Below, piece by piece: positions 46,448 to 55,906 of a stretch of DNA of 64,000 bases. The position numbers were made by a program, and so were the translations under genes. Where the stretch lies: NCBI GenBank assembly GCA_018820765.1, contig JAHJNN010000017.1, positions 1-64,000 on the forward strand. Direction: 5' to 3'. Each line of letters opens with the position of its first letter. Position 1 is the stretch's first letter. The DNA is from Gammaproteobacteria bacterium (GTDB taxonomy: Bacteria > Pseudomonadota > Gammaproteobacteria > Burkholderiales > Thiobacillaceae). The notes below the pieces were generated by a model. It worked only from the letters and a program-made list of their open reading frames with translations, had not been told where the DNA came from and ran no database searches.

Positions 46448-47134
46448 ATGGATCCACATGAAGACACGGAATTGAGCGCAATCGTGAAAATGCAGGCCGA
46501 ACGCCATGCCGCACCGGCGGGTTTGCGCGACCGGATTGTCACCTCCATCCGACAGGCCGAAACGCCCTCCCGGCAGGAACCGAAACCCCAAGGCTGGCGG
46601 CAATGGCTCAATCTGGGCGCGGCATTTGCCATGGGGGTTCTGGCCAGCGTCACCGTCGTCCACTTCCTGAACGCCGCCAGCGCGCAGGAACGCCTGGCAC
46701 AGGACGTCGTTTCCAGCCACGTGCGTTCGCTCATGGCGGCGCACCTGGCGGACGTGGCCTCCTCCGACCGCCACACCGTCAAGCCCTGGTTCAGCGGCAA
46801 GCTGGATTTCTCGCCCCCCGTCGCTGATCTGGCCCAAGCCGGATTTCCCCTCGTCGGCGGGCGGCTCGATTATGTCGGCGGGCGCCCCGCTGCGGCCCTG
46901 GTCTACCAGCACCGCCAGCACATCATCAATGTCTTCGTCTGGCCGCATGACACGCGCGCACCCACGCCGCCTGCCGCCCTGGAGGCACAGGGATTCAATG
47001 TCATCGGATGGGAAGACAAGAAAATGCAGTTCTGGCTGGTATCGGATCTCAACGCCAGCGACCTGCAAGCGTTTGCCGATCAGTTGCGCGGCGCTGCAAT
47101 AGCGGGCTCCCCGCCCGCGCCTGGCAAGCGCTAG
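46448..47134 (+). CDS. Membrane-bound anti-sigma factor
   Basis: The 228-residue protein has a cytoplasmic N-terminus (about 1-50), one membrane segment (about 54-76, LNLGAAFAMGVLASVTVVHF) and a periplasmic sensor domain with RLDYVGGRPAAALVYQHRQH and FNVIGWEDKKMQFWLVSDLN. The zinc anti-sigma motif HxxxCxxC is absent. It probably holds the adjacent sigma factor at the membrane until an envelope or copper/oxidative signal. The inducer is unknown. Confidence 0.88.
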   Translation: MDPHEDTELSAIVKMQAERHAAPAGLRDRIVTSIRQAETPSRQEPKPQGWRQWLNLGAAFAMGVLASVTVVHFLNAASAQERLAQDVVSSHVRSLMAAHLADVASSDRHTVKPWFSGKLDFSPPVADLAQAGFPLVGGRLDYVGGRPAAALVYQHRQHIINVFVWPHDTRAPTPPAALEAQGFNVIGWEDKKMQFWLVSDLNASDLQAFADQLRGAAIAGSPPAPGKR

Positions 47135-47143
47135 TTCAGGGCA

Positions 47144-47596
47144 TCAGCCCAGGACCGGGTGCAGCGCGCCGAGCGCCGATGCCGCCAGTCCGAGCGCGAG
47201 ATTGGTCGCCATCACCGGACGGATGCGCGTCATCGCCTGCGCGGCGGCAGGCGTGTCGGACGCCGCCACGGCACGCTTGAGCGATGCGAACAGGACAAAG
47301 TACAGATAGGCGAATAGCAGGCTCATCGTCCAGCCGATCGCTGCCATGGCCAGCAGGCTGCCGCGCGCCGGTGCCTGCCCCATCAGCGCATGCCCGCTGA
47401 CGAGCAGCACGGCGATGAAGCCCCACACCCAGGGAAAGAAGCGGCCGAAGGTCGCCGCCCACAGGCTCAGGCGCTGCGGCGCGTCGAGCAGCATGCTCGC
47501 CGGCCGCAGCGCCATATGGGCGAAGAAAATGCCACCCACCCAGGCCACAGCAGCAAGCAGATGCAAGGCAAGCAGGCCAGACGTGAGTGGCCCCAT
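47144..47596 (-). CDS. CopD-family integral membrane protein
   Basis: The 150-residue protein has four predicted helices. It opens MGPLTSGLLALHLLAAVAWV and carries conserved histidines in the first helix and in LLVSGHALMG. CopD-like domains are linked to copper uptake or heme binding. It overlaps the sulfurtransferase stop by one base or so and converges on the anti-sigma gene with nine bases between. Confidence 0.82.
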   Translation of the reverse strand: MGPLTSGLLALHLLAAVAWVGGIFFAHMALRPASMLLDAPQRLSLWAATFGRFFPWVWGFIAVLLVSGHALMGQAPARGSLLAMAAIGWTMSLLFAYLYFVLFASLKRAVAASDTPAAAQAMTRIRPVMATNLALGLAASALGALHPVLG

Positions 47597-48471
47597 CAGG
47601 CGGCCTCGGCGTAAGCCGACCCGGCCATCTGCGGGAAACCTTCCTCGATCGGCAGCGACGGATCGCGCGACCACTCGTTCCACGAACCGAAATAGATCTT
47701 CACGTTCTTGATGCCGGCTTCCTTGAGGATGAGGAAGGTGTTGGAGGCGCGCGCGCCCTTGAAACAGTACACGATCACCGGTGTCTCCGGCGTGATGCCT
47801 GCCGTCAGGCACTCGGCCAGCACCTCGTCCTTCGCCTTGAACACCGGGCCGTCGGCGCCCGGCTTCATCAGGCGGTACCACTCGATCCAGCGCGCGCTGG
47901 GAATGCGGCCCTTGCGCGGGCAGAAGTCCGGACCATAGGGCGACGAACTCGCGCCGATCCATTCGTCGACATCGCGCACGTCGAGCAGCGTCGCGCTGCC
48001 GGACTTCACCGCCGCGAGCATCGCGTCCTTGTCCACCATCACGTCGGCCGGGGTGCCCGTCGGGAAGGTCGCCGGGGCGGGCGTCACCATCTCGGTGCTG
48101 GTCGGCAGGCCGGCCACCAGCCAGGCCTGATAGCCGCCGTGCAGCACCTTGATCTTGGGGTAGCCGAGATAGCCGAGAATGAAGTAGCCGCGGCACGACT
48201 GGCCGAATCCGGTGTTCATGGCGTCCTCGTACAGCACCGCGGTTTCCTTGCCCGACAGGCCGGCCGCGCCGAACGCCTCGGCGAACTTCTCCTTCAGGCC
48301 TTCCAGCCCGTCCGGATCGGAGGTCGCCAGATAGGTGAAGATCTCGCGCAGGTTCACCGCGCCGGGCAGGTGGCCCTTGGCATACACGCTGGGGTCACGG
48401 GTATCGATCACGACCATGGGCTCGCTTGCCATCGCGGTTTGAAGCTCGGCGGGTTCGATCAGTACGCTCAT
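47596..48471 (-). CDS. Double-rhodanese sulfurtransferase
   Basis: The 291-residue protein has two rhodanese domains (about 1-130 and 140-285). The C-terminal active loop reads CFKGARAS with the catalytic cysteine, unlike the CRKGVT of classical thiosulfate sulfurtransferase or CGSGVT of mercaptopyruvate sulfurtransferase. The N-terminal domain has DTRDPSVYAKGHLPGAVNLR. No signal peptide is seen, so it is cytoplasmic. It transfers sulfane sulfur; donor and acceptor are unknown. It is paired with the CopD-like gene. Confidence 0.9.
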   Translation of the reverse strand: MSVLIEPAELQTAMASEPMVVIDTRDPSVYAKGHLPGAVNLREIFTYLATSDPDGLEGLKEKFAEAFGAAGLSGKETAVLYEDAMNTGFGQSCRGYFILGYLGYPKIKVLHGGYQAWLVAGLPTSTEMVTPAPATFPTGTPADVMVDKDAMLAAVKSGSATLLDVRDVDEWIGASSSPYGPDFCPRKGRIPSARWIEWYRLMKPGADGPVFKAKDEVLAECLTAGITPETPVIVYCFKGARASNTFLILKEAGIKNVKIYFGSWNEWSRDPSLPIEEGFPQMAGSAYAEAA

Positions 48472-48756
48472 CTATTTCTCCTGGGATGGAATGCAGATGA
48501 GTGTGCTTGTGCAGCAAGCATGCCAGCGATCGAAAACGCGCCAAGGGCAAGGCCTGGCGCGAGGTGCGCGCATTCACCTGCACAGCGCACGCTACGGATC
48601 GTCCACAAAATGCTTACAGAATGTCGGGCTGCGCCCGTCCGGATTGCACGAAGTGGCAGGAGGCCCGCCCCCGGGCCGGTGCCGTGGTGATTGCAGGGGC
48701 GCGAAAATCGCGGCGGGGGCGCCGCTCCTACCAGGGGCGGTGCGGGGAACGACGGC
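48472..48756. other. Intergenic region with a REP-like palindrome
   Basis: There is no gene in these 285 bases. Near the end, 48711-48725 contains GCGGCG-GGGGC-GCCGC between AAAATC and TCCTACC. On the opposite strand this reads GTAGGAGCGGC followed by GCCGCGA, the wording of REP-type dispersed elements seen in several proteobacteria. It is a single copy here, next to the dgt stop. The remainder shows only unstructured GC-rich sequence. Confidence 0.65.
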
Positions 48757-49887
48757 TCAGCTGTAGATCTCTTCCACTGCAAAGATCCGCCGGTGCTCGC
48801 GCATGGCGTAGCGGTCGGTCATGCCGGCGATGTAGTCGGCCACCGCGCGGGCGCCTTCCAGCGATTCGCGCGCCTGGTGCTCGGGCGGCAGCAAGCGCGC
48901 ATCGCCGGTGAACGCGGTGTAGAGATCGCTGATGATGCGGCTGGCCTTGGCACTCATGCGCGCCACCTTGTAGTGGCGGTACAGATGACGGTGCAGGAAA
49001 CGCTTCAGCTCGCGGTGCTCGTCCAGGAGCGCCGGGCTGAAGGCCGCCAGCGGCGGCGCGGCGCGCACCTCGTCCAGGGTCTGCACGCCGCTGTTTTCGA
49101 TGTTGATCCGCGTCGTGTTGACCAGATCGAGGATCAGCGTGTTGATCATGCGGCGCACGGTTTCGGTCACCTCGCGGCGCCCCTGCAGCGCGGGGTATTT
49201 CGCGCGGACCTCGGCGAGGTGGCGTGCAAACAGCTCCACCTCCATCAACTGCTCCAGCGTGACGAGTCCCGAGCGCAGGCCGTCGTCGACGTCGTGGTTG
49301 TTGTAGGCGATCTCGTCCGCCAGATTGGCGATCTGCGCTTCAAGCGTGGGCTGCTGCTTGTCGATGAAGCGCCGTCCGACGTCGCCGAGCTTTTCGGCAT
49401 TGCCCAGCGAGCAGTGCTTGAGGATGCCCTCGCGCGCCTCGAAGGTGAGATTGAGGCCGTCGAACTCGGCGTAGCGCTCCTCCAGCAGGTCGACCACGCG
49501 CAGCGACTGCAGGTTGTGCTCGAAGCCGCCGTGCTCGCGCATGCAGGCGTTGAGCGCATCCTGCCCGGCGTGGCCGAACGGCGTATGGCCGAGGTCGTGG
49601 GCCAGCGCCACCGCTTCCACCAGGTCCTCGTTCAGGCCCAATAATCGTGCAATGGTGCGGCCGATCTGCGCCACCTCGAGGCTGTGGGTGAGCCGGGTGC
49701 GGAAGAGGTCGCCTTCGTGGTTGACGAACACTTGGGTCTTGTATTCCAGCCGGCGGAACGCGGTGGAGTGGATGATGCGGTCGCGGTCGCGCTGGAATTC
49801 GGAGCGCGGCGCGGCGGACGGTTCGACATGCCGGCGCCCGCGAGATTGGCTGGAATGCGCTGCGTAGGAAGCGAACGACGGTTCCAT
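48757..49887 (-). CDS. dgt: dGTPase-like deoxynucleotide triphosphohydrolase
   Basis: The 376-residue HD-domain protein splits dNTPs into deoxynucleoside and triphosphate. Seen: the N-terminal [20 protein letters not shown], the metal residues in [11 protein letters not shown] and [20 protein letters not shown], and the late aspartate in [15 protein letters not shown]. The start is the ATG at 49887, 10 bases after aroB, and aroB-dgt is a conserved betaproteobacterial pair. Confidence 0.93.
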   Translation of the reverse strand: MEPSFASYAAHSSQSRGRRHVEPSAAPRSEFQRDRDRIIHSTAFRRLEYKTQVFVNHEGDLFRTRLTHSLEVAQIGRTIARLLGLNEDLVEAVALAHDLGHTPFGHAGQDALNACMREHGGFEHNLQSLRVVDLLEERYAEFDGLNLTFEAREGILKHCSLGNAEKLGDVGRRFIDKQQPTLEAQIANLADEIAYNNHDVDDGLRSGLVTLEQLMEVELFARHLAEVRAKYPALQGRREVTETVRRMINTLILDLVNTTRINIENSGVQTLDEVRAAPPLAAFSPALLDEHRELKRFLHRHLYRHYKVARMSAKASRIISDLYTAFTGDARLLPPEHQARESLEGARAVADYIAGMTDRYAMREHRRIFAVEEIYS

Positions 49888-49897
49888 CAAAAATCCC

Positions 49898-50977
49898 TCA
49901 GTGTGGCGCGATCAGCACGCCGGTCAGCATATCGGCCGGCACATCGCCGGTGATCACCGCCTCGCCCAGCTTTTTCAGCAGCACGAAGCGCATCTTGCCG
50001 CCCTCGACCTTCTTGTCGTGGCCCATGTATTCAAGGTAGGTGTCGACGCCCAGGTCGGGCGCCACGCCCGGCAGGCCGGCCGCCCGGATCAGCGCACGGG
50101 TGCGGGCGACGTCGGCCTCGGAAATCCAGCCCATGCGCTGCGAGGTCTGCGCCGCCATCACCATGCCCGCCGCCACCGCCTCGCCGTGCAGCCATGTGCC
50201 GTAGCCCATGCCCGTTTCGATCGCATGGCCGAAGGTGTGGCCTAGGTTGAGGATGGCGCGGATGCCGCCTTCGCGCTCGTCCTCGCCCACCACCTGCGCC
50301 TTGATTTCGCACGAGCGGTAGATGGCGTGTGTGATCGCCGCCGGGTCGAGCGCACGCAGCTTCTCCATGTTGGCTTCCAGCCAGGCGAGAAAATCGGCGT
50401 CCCAGATCAGGCCGTACTTGATCACCTCGGCCAGCCCCGCCGACAGCTCGCGGGCGGGCAGCGTCTTCAGCGTGTCGGTGTCGGCCAGCACCACCTTCGG
50501 CTGGTAGAACGCGCCGATCATGTTCTTGCCGAGGGGATGGTTGATGCCGGTCTTGCCGCCGACCGACGAATCGACCTGCGACAGCAGCGTGGTCGGGATT
50601 TGGATGAAGGGCACGCCGCGCTGGTAGCACGCCGCGGCGAAACCGGTCATGTCGCCGATCACGCCGCCGCCCAGCGCGATCAGCGTGGTCTTGCGCTCGG
50701 CATGGTCGGTCAGGAGCGCATCGAAAACGAGGTTCAGCGTTTCCCAGTTCTTGAACGCCTCGCCGTCGGGCAGCACCACCTGCGCCACCGTCACGCCGGC
50801 GGCTTCCAGCGTCGCCGTCAGCTGCGCCAGATAGAGCGGCGCCACCGTGGTGTTGGTCACCACCATCACGCGTTTCTGCGCCAGATGCGGCAGGATCAGC
50901 CCGGCTTGGCCCAGGAGGCCGGCGCCGATGTGGATGGGGTAGGAGCGGTCGCCGAGGTCGACGGTGAGGGTTTGCAT
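49898..50977 (-). CDS. aroB: 3-dehydroquinate synthase
   Basis: The 359-residue enzyme makes 3-dehydroquinate from DAHP using NAD and a divalent metal. Seen: [40 protein letters not shown] and the metal-ligand histidine in [11 protein letters not shown]. The start [18 protein letters not shown] at 50977 matches the family; longer in-frame readings have no domain support. The usual aroK is not next to it; a divergent glycosyltransferase gene begins 125 bases away. Confidence 0.96.
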   Translation of the reverse strand: MQTLTVDLGDRSYPIHIGAGLLGQAGLILPHLAQKRVMVVTNTTVAPLYLAQLTATLEAAGVTVAQVVLPDGEAFKNWETLNLVFDALLTDHAERKTTLIALGGGVIGDMTGFAAACYQRGVPFIQIPTTLLSQVDSSVGGKTGINHPLGKNMIGAFYQPKVVLADTDTLKTLPARELSAGLAEVIKYGLIWDADFLAWLEANMEKLRALDPAAITHAIYRSCEIKAQVVGEDEREGGIRAILNLGHTFGHAIETGMGYGTWLHGEAVAAGMVMAAQTSQRMGWISEADVARTRALIRAAGLPGVAPDLGVDTYLEYMGHDKKVEGGKMRFVLLKKLGEAVITGDVPADMLTGVLIAPH

Positions 50978-51102
50978 GTATATAAAGTAAGTGAGTGCGA
51001 CGGTTGATTGTAACCAAAGCCGACCGGCCCGCGGACGCACCGGCCCCGCAATGCGGCGGGCGACCGCTTTGCATCCCGTCCCACTCAACCCATAATCTGT
51101 CC

Positions 51103-52071
51103 ATGGACAAGTTCGACCCTGCGCTGATCTCCGTCGTCATGCCCTGCTACAACGCGGCGCCGTATGTGGGCGAGGCGATCGACAGCGTGCTCGGGCAAAG
51201 CTATCCTCATGTGGAACTCATCGTGGTGGACGACGGCTCGACCGATGGCTCGACCGACATCCTGCAAGGGCTGGCCGCCGACCACCCCGAGCGCATCACA
51301 CTGATCTACCAGAACCGCGCCGGGCCCTTCGCCGCGCGCAACCGGGCGCTTTCCCACGCCAACGGCAACTATGTCGCCTTTCTCGACGCCGACGACACCT
51401 GGCATCCTGAGGCGCTACGCCTGATGCACCACGCACTTGAAAGCGTGCCTGCCGAGGTCGCATATTGCGCCTGGCAGGAGACCGGGGTTGCCGCAAGCGA
51501 CCCCCTGCCGAAACTTCCGCCCATCCTCGATGCCCGCGATGCGGTCAGCCATTTCATGGAACACGGCGCGTGGCGGATCAACAGCGCGCTGATCCGACGC
51601 CATCTCGTCGACGAACTGCGCGGGTTTTCCGAACACGCCCCCTCCGCCATGGATGACGACCTGTGGCTGCGCATGCTGGCGCGCCAGCCGACGTTCGTGC
51701 GCGTCCCCGACGTGCTGGCCTACCGCCGCCTCTATCCGCACGGCGACAAGCGCATCCCCCAATGGCAGCAGGTGTTCGACGGTGTCTCCGTGCGCCGCGA
51801 CTTCGCGCGCCATCATCCCGAATGCGTCGCCCATCTCCCCCCCGCCCGCCTCAACGAGCTGATCTACGCGCCCCTGTTGCGCGAAGCCTATCGCTGCCAC
51901 TGGCGCAACGACACCGAATCCGCCCGCCGACTGTTCCGCCGCGCCTTCCGCAAAGCCGACTGGCAAGCCGGCGACCTCAAGCATCTGGTCGCCAGCCTGC
52001 TGCCCGCGCCGATCTATCGCAACCTGGTCGACCTCGTCACCCGCCGCCGCAGCGCCCGCATCGAAGGGTGA
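51103..52071 (+). CDS. GT2-family glycosyltransferase
   Basis: The 322-residue cytoplasmic enzyme has a GT-A fold: [20 protein letters not shown] at the N-terminus, [14 protein letters not shown] and the DxD motif FLDADDTWH. The catalytic segment [10 protein letters not shown] follows. It lacks membrane helices. It opens the glycan region, divergent from aroB. Its last 66 bases recur in diverged form at 58257-58320, which marks a duplicated boundary. Confidence 0.92.
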   Translation: MDKFDPALISVVMPCYNAAPYVGEAIDSVLGQSYPHVELIVVDDGSTDGSTDILQGLAADHPERITLIYQNRAGPFAARNRALSHANGNYVAFLDADDTWHPEALRLMHHALESVPAEVAYCAWQETGVAASDPLPKLPPILDARDAVSHFMEHGAWRINSALIRRHLVDELRGFSEHAPSAMDDDLWLRMLARQPTFVRVPDVLAYRRLYPHGDKRIPQWQQVFDGVSVRRDFARHHPECVAHLPPARLNELIYAPLLREAYRCHWRNDTESARRLFRRAFRKADWQAGDLKHLVASLLPAPIYRNLVDLVTRRRSARIEG

Positions 52072-52260
52072 GCCGCCTGCACCGAGTCAAGGTTTACCCC
52101 TTCACACCGGGCACGTATCCGGCAATCCCTTGCTGTCATTATCAGCAATTACAATACTTCCCGCCCCCCCGTTTTAGACGGTGCAAGGTATGTGGGGGCG
52201 CACAGGGTCAAATCTGCTGCGCCGGTGTGGCGATGTCGTCGCGTTCGACAATCAATCAAG
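52006..52260. repeat. Duplicated boundary segment, copy A (with galE remnant)
   Basis: This segment holds the last codons of the GT2 gene, a dyad TTGCTG-N7-CAGCAA (52130-52148) just before TACAAT, and a decayed galE-like start (52158-52258, with GTGTGGCGATGTCGTC and frameshifts). The same parts recur in the same order at 58257-58672. From 52261 to 52433 nothing further is recognised except the leader of the next gene. The two copies bracket the AT-rich island. Confidence 0.85.
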
Positions 52261-52433
52261 GGCTACCATGCGCAGCGCAGATTGAACCGGGGTGGCAAGG
52301 TGCTTATCAACCTGTCCGGGAAAACCCGGGGCAACTCAGTCTTAGCCCATTTCTCCTTTGGCTAACTGCTGTTTTGGAGTTATGTTGCTTGCAATGAAGA
52401 TTCGAGACCATCAGTTCGGTAAAAGGGAAACTT

Positions 52434-53414
52434 ATGGATAATCATTCCGTACAGCGTATTTCTCTCGTCATCCCTGTTTATCAGGGCGAGCACACCCTTC
52501 CAACGTTGATAGAAGAACTCGCCCAACTGACTCAACAGCAGTCGACACAATGCGGCCGGCATTTCGTGATCTGTGAGGTTCTGCTGGTCCATGATTGCGG
52601 CTTAGACCGGTCTGACAAGACCATCGAAGTTCTCAGTGCGCAATATCCGTTCGTGAGGCCGATTTGGCTTTCTCGGAATTATGGTCAGCATGCGGCAACC
52701 CTGGCAGGCATGGCCAGCGCCACAGGGGACTGGGTCGTGACCATTGACGAGGACGGGCAGCAAAATCCAGCGGATATTGGCAGTATGTTGGATAGTGCTT
52801 TGAACTCATCACTGCAACTGGTCTATGCGCAGCCAACGAACCCCCCACCTCACGGCTGGCTGCGTAATATCCTGAGCCGGGGTGCGAAAGAGATCAGCGC
52901 CCGGATGTTGGGTAACCGCTCCATTGGGCGTTTCAACAGTTTCCGGCTGGTTAATGGTGAAATCGCCAGAACTTTGGCGGCTTACTGTGGCAACGGCGTC
53001 TATCTCGACGTAGGGCTCTTCTGGATCACCGGGCGCATCGGGCACTGCCCGGTTCGGTTGAGAAATGAGTTGGGCAGACCATCGGGGTACTCCTACTTCA
53101 AACTGTTCGGGCATTTCTGGAACCTGATTCTTACCACCGGCACGCGTCCGCTGCGATTGATTACCGTGATGGGTTTTTTTTCGATAATACTGGCCGTCGC
53201 CATTGCTGCCTATGCGCTGTATGGAAAGTTTTACGGCCAAGTGCCTGTTCAGGGCTGGACATCGCTCTTGATCGTTGTGGCCTTTTTCTCAGGGAGTATT
53301 CTGACCGCGCTTGGTGTGATCGCCGAGTATCTAGCTGTCACGATGGGTATTGTCATGGGCAAGCCCCTTTATGTTGTTAGTAGCAAGCCGACGCGACCAG
53401 CGGTTCGCCAATGA
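52434..53414 (+). CDS. GtrB-like polyprenyl-phosphate glycosyltransferase
   Basis: The 326-residue membrane GT2 has a catalytic domain with ISLVIPVYQGEHTLPTLIEE and the DxD-containing TIDEDGQQNPAD, and two C-terminal helices (about 238-262 and 275-300). The juxtamembrane GYSYFKLFGHFWNLILT is typical of DPM1/GtrB/ArnC enzymes, which make undecaprenyl-phosphate-linked sugars. The gene is visibly AT-richer than its flanks. It overlaps the epimerase gene by four bases. Confidence 0.92.
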   Translation: MDNHSVQRISLVIPVYQGEHTLPTLIEELAQLTQQQSTQCGRHFVICEVLLVHDCGLDRSDKTIEVLSAQYPFVRPIWLSRNYGQHAATLAGMASATGDWVVTIDEDGQQNPADIGSMLDSALNSSLQLVYAQPTNPPPHGWLRNILSRGAKEISARMLGNRSIGRFNSFRLVNGEIARTLAAYCGNGVYLDVGLFWITGRIGHCPVRLRNELGRPSGYSYFKLFGHFWNLILTTGTRPLRLITVMGFFSIILAVAIAAYALYGKFYGQVPVQGWTSLLIVVAFFSGSILTALGVIAEYLAVTMGIVMGKPLYVVSSKPTRPAVRQ

Positions 53415-54370
53415 CGATTGCCTGGGTCTTTGGTAGCAGTGGCCTTTTGGGCGCGGCGTTGTGTCGTGCGCTACGCAGCAATGGTACTGAGTTGTTTTTC
53501 CCTGCTGAACGCTTTGTTTGGGGTAGCGAACATGAACTTTCCACTCAGATTATGGCCGCTGTTCAGGCGTTCGCCTCTCAAGTCGGCACGGCTGATCGAT
53601 GGGAGATTTACTGGGCCGCTGGTGTAGGCACCATGAGTAGTTCAGCGGACACATTTGCGCCGGAAACACGCATTTTGTCATTAGTGCTACGGCTGCTCGA
53701 ATCTGAACCACGCCTTATGGCCGTGTCTGGCGCCTTGGCCTTCGCCAGTTCGGCAGGCGCAATCTATGCCGGGTCATCCGACGACATCATTACGGAGAAT
53801 ATTGCCCCTATGCCGACTACTGCCTATGCGCGCGCGAAACTTGGGCAAGAAGATCAGATACGCTCATTTGCGTCTGAGAATAACGGGATAGCTGCTCTAA
53901 TTGCCCGAATTTCGACGCTCTACGGTCCAGGGCAAAACGCCGGAAAGCGACAAGGCCTCCTGAGTCATATTGCTCGCAGCATACTGAGGAATCAGCCAAT
54001 ACAAATTTACGTCCCGTACGATACGATCCGCGACTACATCGCGGCCGATGATGCGGCCGCCGCGATGGTAACCGCGCTGCGCACAGCAAGCGAGAAATCG
54101 AGTGTTCTCACCAAGATCATTGCCTCGGAACAACCTGTGACGATTGCCGAGATTGTCTCGATTTTCAAGAGGGTTTCGCGGCGTGCTCCGAGGGTCGTTA
54201 CGAGCGCAAGCAAACTATCGGGCCTCTATTCTCGTCGCGTGCAATTTCGATCGATAGCATTACCAGAATGCAAAAGGTCACCAATAAGGAGTCTCCCCGT
54301 TGGCATTGCCCAGCTCATGATGGCAGAGCGCTCTGCGTTCGCGGAGGGTCCGGGTGCAGAGGGGAAATGA
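53411..54370 (+). CDS. NAD-dependent epimerase/dehydratase-like SDR protein
   Basis: The 319-residue protein has an extended SDR fold with N-terminal FGSSGLLGAAL (an atypical GxxGxxG), the active-site tyrosine and lysine in TAYARAKLGQED, and RISTLYGPGQNAGKRQGLLS. It probably modifies a nucleotide sugar or a lipid-linked sugar. The C-terminus is unusually basic and short of the usual substrate domain. It is coupled to the GtrB-like gene. The substrate is not determinable. Confidence 0.82.
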   Translation: MTIAWVFGSSGLLGAALCRALRSNGTELFFPAERFVWGSEHELSTQIMAAVQAFASQVGTADRWEIYWAAGVGTMSSSADTFAPETRILSLVLRLLESEPRLMAVSGALAFASSAGAIYAGSSDDIITENIAPMPTTAYARAKLGQEDQIRSFASENNGIAALIARISTLYGPGQNAGKRQGLLSHIARSILRNQPIQIYVPYDTIRDYIAADDAAAAMVTALRTASEKSSVLTKIIASEQPVTIAEIVSIFKRVSRRAPRVVTSASKLSGLYSRRVQFRSIALPECKRSPIRSLPVGIAQLMMAERSAFAEGPGAEGK

Positions 54371-54499
54371 ACTTATTGGTACACATCAGAGAATAAGGCG
54401 GATTGACGGGCGGCGCGGTTACTTCCACGATGGGCGATTTGCCGGCGCATTGATATCTAAAATAAGCTCGCGGATCTCCGTTACTTTTGGACCCAAGTC

Positions 54500-55201
54500 A
54501 TGAATGAAGCGGAATTTGATAAGTTTGCGAACGAATACTATGCCTTGCATGCGGCCGGTATCACTGTGTCCGGTGAAGGTCCGGAGTATTTCGCCGAATA
54601 CAAGATAATGGACATCGCTCGCGAATATGAGCAACATTTCCCCCTAGGGAACTCGCCAGTGAAGATTCTCGATTTCGGCGCCGGTATTGGCGGTTCCATA
54701 CCGTATGTGCGGAAGCATTTTGCCAGCGCACAACTTACCTGTCTGGACTTATCGCGGCGCAGTTTGGAGATTGCGGAAAAACGGTTCCCATCTCTAGCCG
54801 AATACGTCCACTTCGACGGGTCCCGCATTCCCTTTCCGTCGGAACACTTCGACATAGCTTACGCAATGTGCGTCTTCCACCATATTGATCACGCTGAGCA
54901 CGTCTCGCTGCTTCAGGAGTTGCGCAGGGTAATCCGCCCAGGTGGCAGTTTGTTCATATTTGAGCACAATCCCTACAATCCTTTAACTGTTCGTGTCGTC
55001 AACAATTGCCCGTTCGATGAGAATGCCCGACTAATCCGCGGGGCCGGCATGAAGCGCCAACTGTTGGCTGCTGGATTTGCCAATGCCAAAATTCGGTACA
55101 GAATATTTTTCCCCCACATCTTGCGAGCGCTGCGATCACTGGAAATGGTGCTTGCTTGGCTGCCATTGGGGGGGCAGTACTATGTGCTAGCTCGCAAATG
55201 A
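54500..55201 (+). CDS. Class I SAM-dependent methyltransferase
   Basis: The 233-residue enzyme has the SAM loop ILDFGAGIGGSIPYVRKH, the acidic motif LTCLDLSRRSLEIA, and AYAMCVFHHIDHAEHVSLLQ. A methyltransferase beside sugar genes often caps or decorates glycans. It follows the SDR gene after 129 bases and overlaps the GtrA-like gene by four bases. The substrate is unknown. Confidence 0.88.
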   Translation: MNEAEFDKFANEYYALHAAGITVSGEGPEYFAEYKIMDIAREYEQHFPLGNSPVKILDFGAGIGGSIPYVRKHFASAQLTCLDLSRRSLEIAEKRFPSLAEYVHFDGSRIPFPSEHFDIAYAMCVFHHIDHAEHVSLLQELRRVIRPGGSLFIFEHNPYNPLTVRVVNNCPFDENARLIRGAGMKRQLLAAGFANAKIRYRIFFPHILRALRSLEMVLAWLPLGGQYYVLARK

Positions 55202-55605
55202 GCGCCCAGCACTTTCGTGAGTTGCCAAGGTTTCTCAGCGTTGGCGTCGTAAATTCGTTAGTCGGGTTGTCGGTAATTTACGCGGCAAAATGGTTCTATA
55301 ACGTTGGTGACATTGCCTCGAATGCGATTGGTTACTCTGTCGGTTTGTTGGTGAGTTTTGCTCTTAATAGCCACTGGACGTTTGCCTACCGGGGCCCCCT
55401 CTCGCCAGCGCTCGCTAAATTCTTGCTGGTAGCTCTGGTGGCCTACGGCATGAATTTGCTGACGGTAATGGCGGGGATTCACTATATTGGGCTGAATGAC
55501 TATATTGCTCAAGCATTAGGCATACCACCATATACATTGACCTCGTATCTTGCGAGTAAGTATCTGGTCTTTCGTGCCAAACCCGGGGCCATGTCCCGTC
55601 CGTAG
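55198..55605 (+). CDS. GtrA-like flippase
   Basis: The 135-residue membrane protein has four predicted helices and the GtrA family features FLSVGVVNSLVGLSVIYAAK, FALNSHWTFAYRG and SYLASKYLVFR. GtrA proteins flip undecaprenyl-phosphate-linked sugars made by GtrB. It overlaps the methyltransferase gene by four bases. Confidence 0.92.
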   Translation: MSAQHFRELPRFLSVGVVNSLVGLSVIYAAKWFYNVGDIASNAIGYSVGLLVSFALNSHWTFAYRGPLSPALAKFLLVALVAYGMNLLTVMAGIHYIGLNDYIAQALGIPPYTLTSYLASKYLVFRAKPGAMSRP

Positions 55606-55608
55606 TTA

Positions 55609-55746
55609 GTGGAAACCTTGAGAAATACCGGATTGATTTATCGAACAACAGCGTGGGCCTACCGGTTCCGGGACAAAAATAGCGCCAATCTCTTCTACCT
55701 GCTGGCGCCGCTGGCTCTGAAATGTTTGCAGGTTGCGCGGCGCTAA
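55609..55746 (+). pseudogene. Short reading frame, possible gene remnant
   Basis: A 45-residue frame from GTG (VETLRNTGLIYRTTAWAYRF, then RDKNSANLFYLLAPLALKCL) begins four bases after the GtrA-like stop. It resembles the C-terminal tail of a larger glycan enzyme, but has no recognisable domain of its own. It may be a remnant left by rearrangement or a small gene. From 55747 to 55906 nothing else is seen. Confidence 0.35.
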
Positions 55747-55906
55747 TGGATTGTTTCGTGCCCCGTGGGCATCTCACGCACCAAGATGCCACCATCATCG
55801 TTGATGACTTGTCGCAAAAAACTGGCGTCATCTACCGAGAATTAGCCCCATAACCGCAAGATAAAGAAAACCAAGTGCGCATGAACATTCATCTCAATAA
55901 GCTCTT

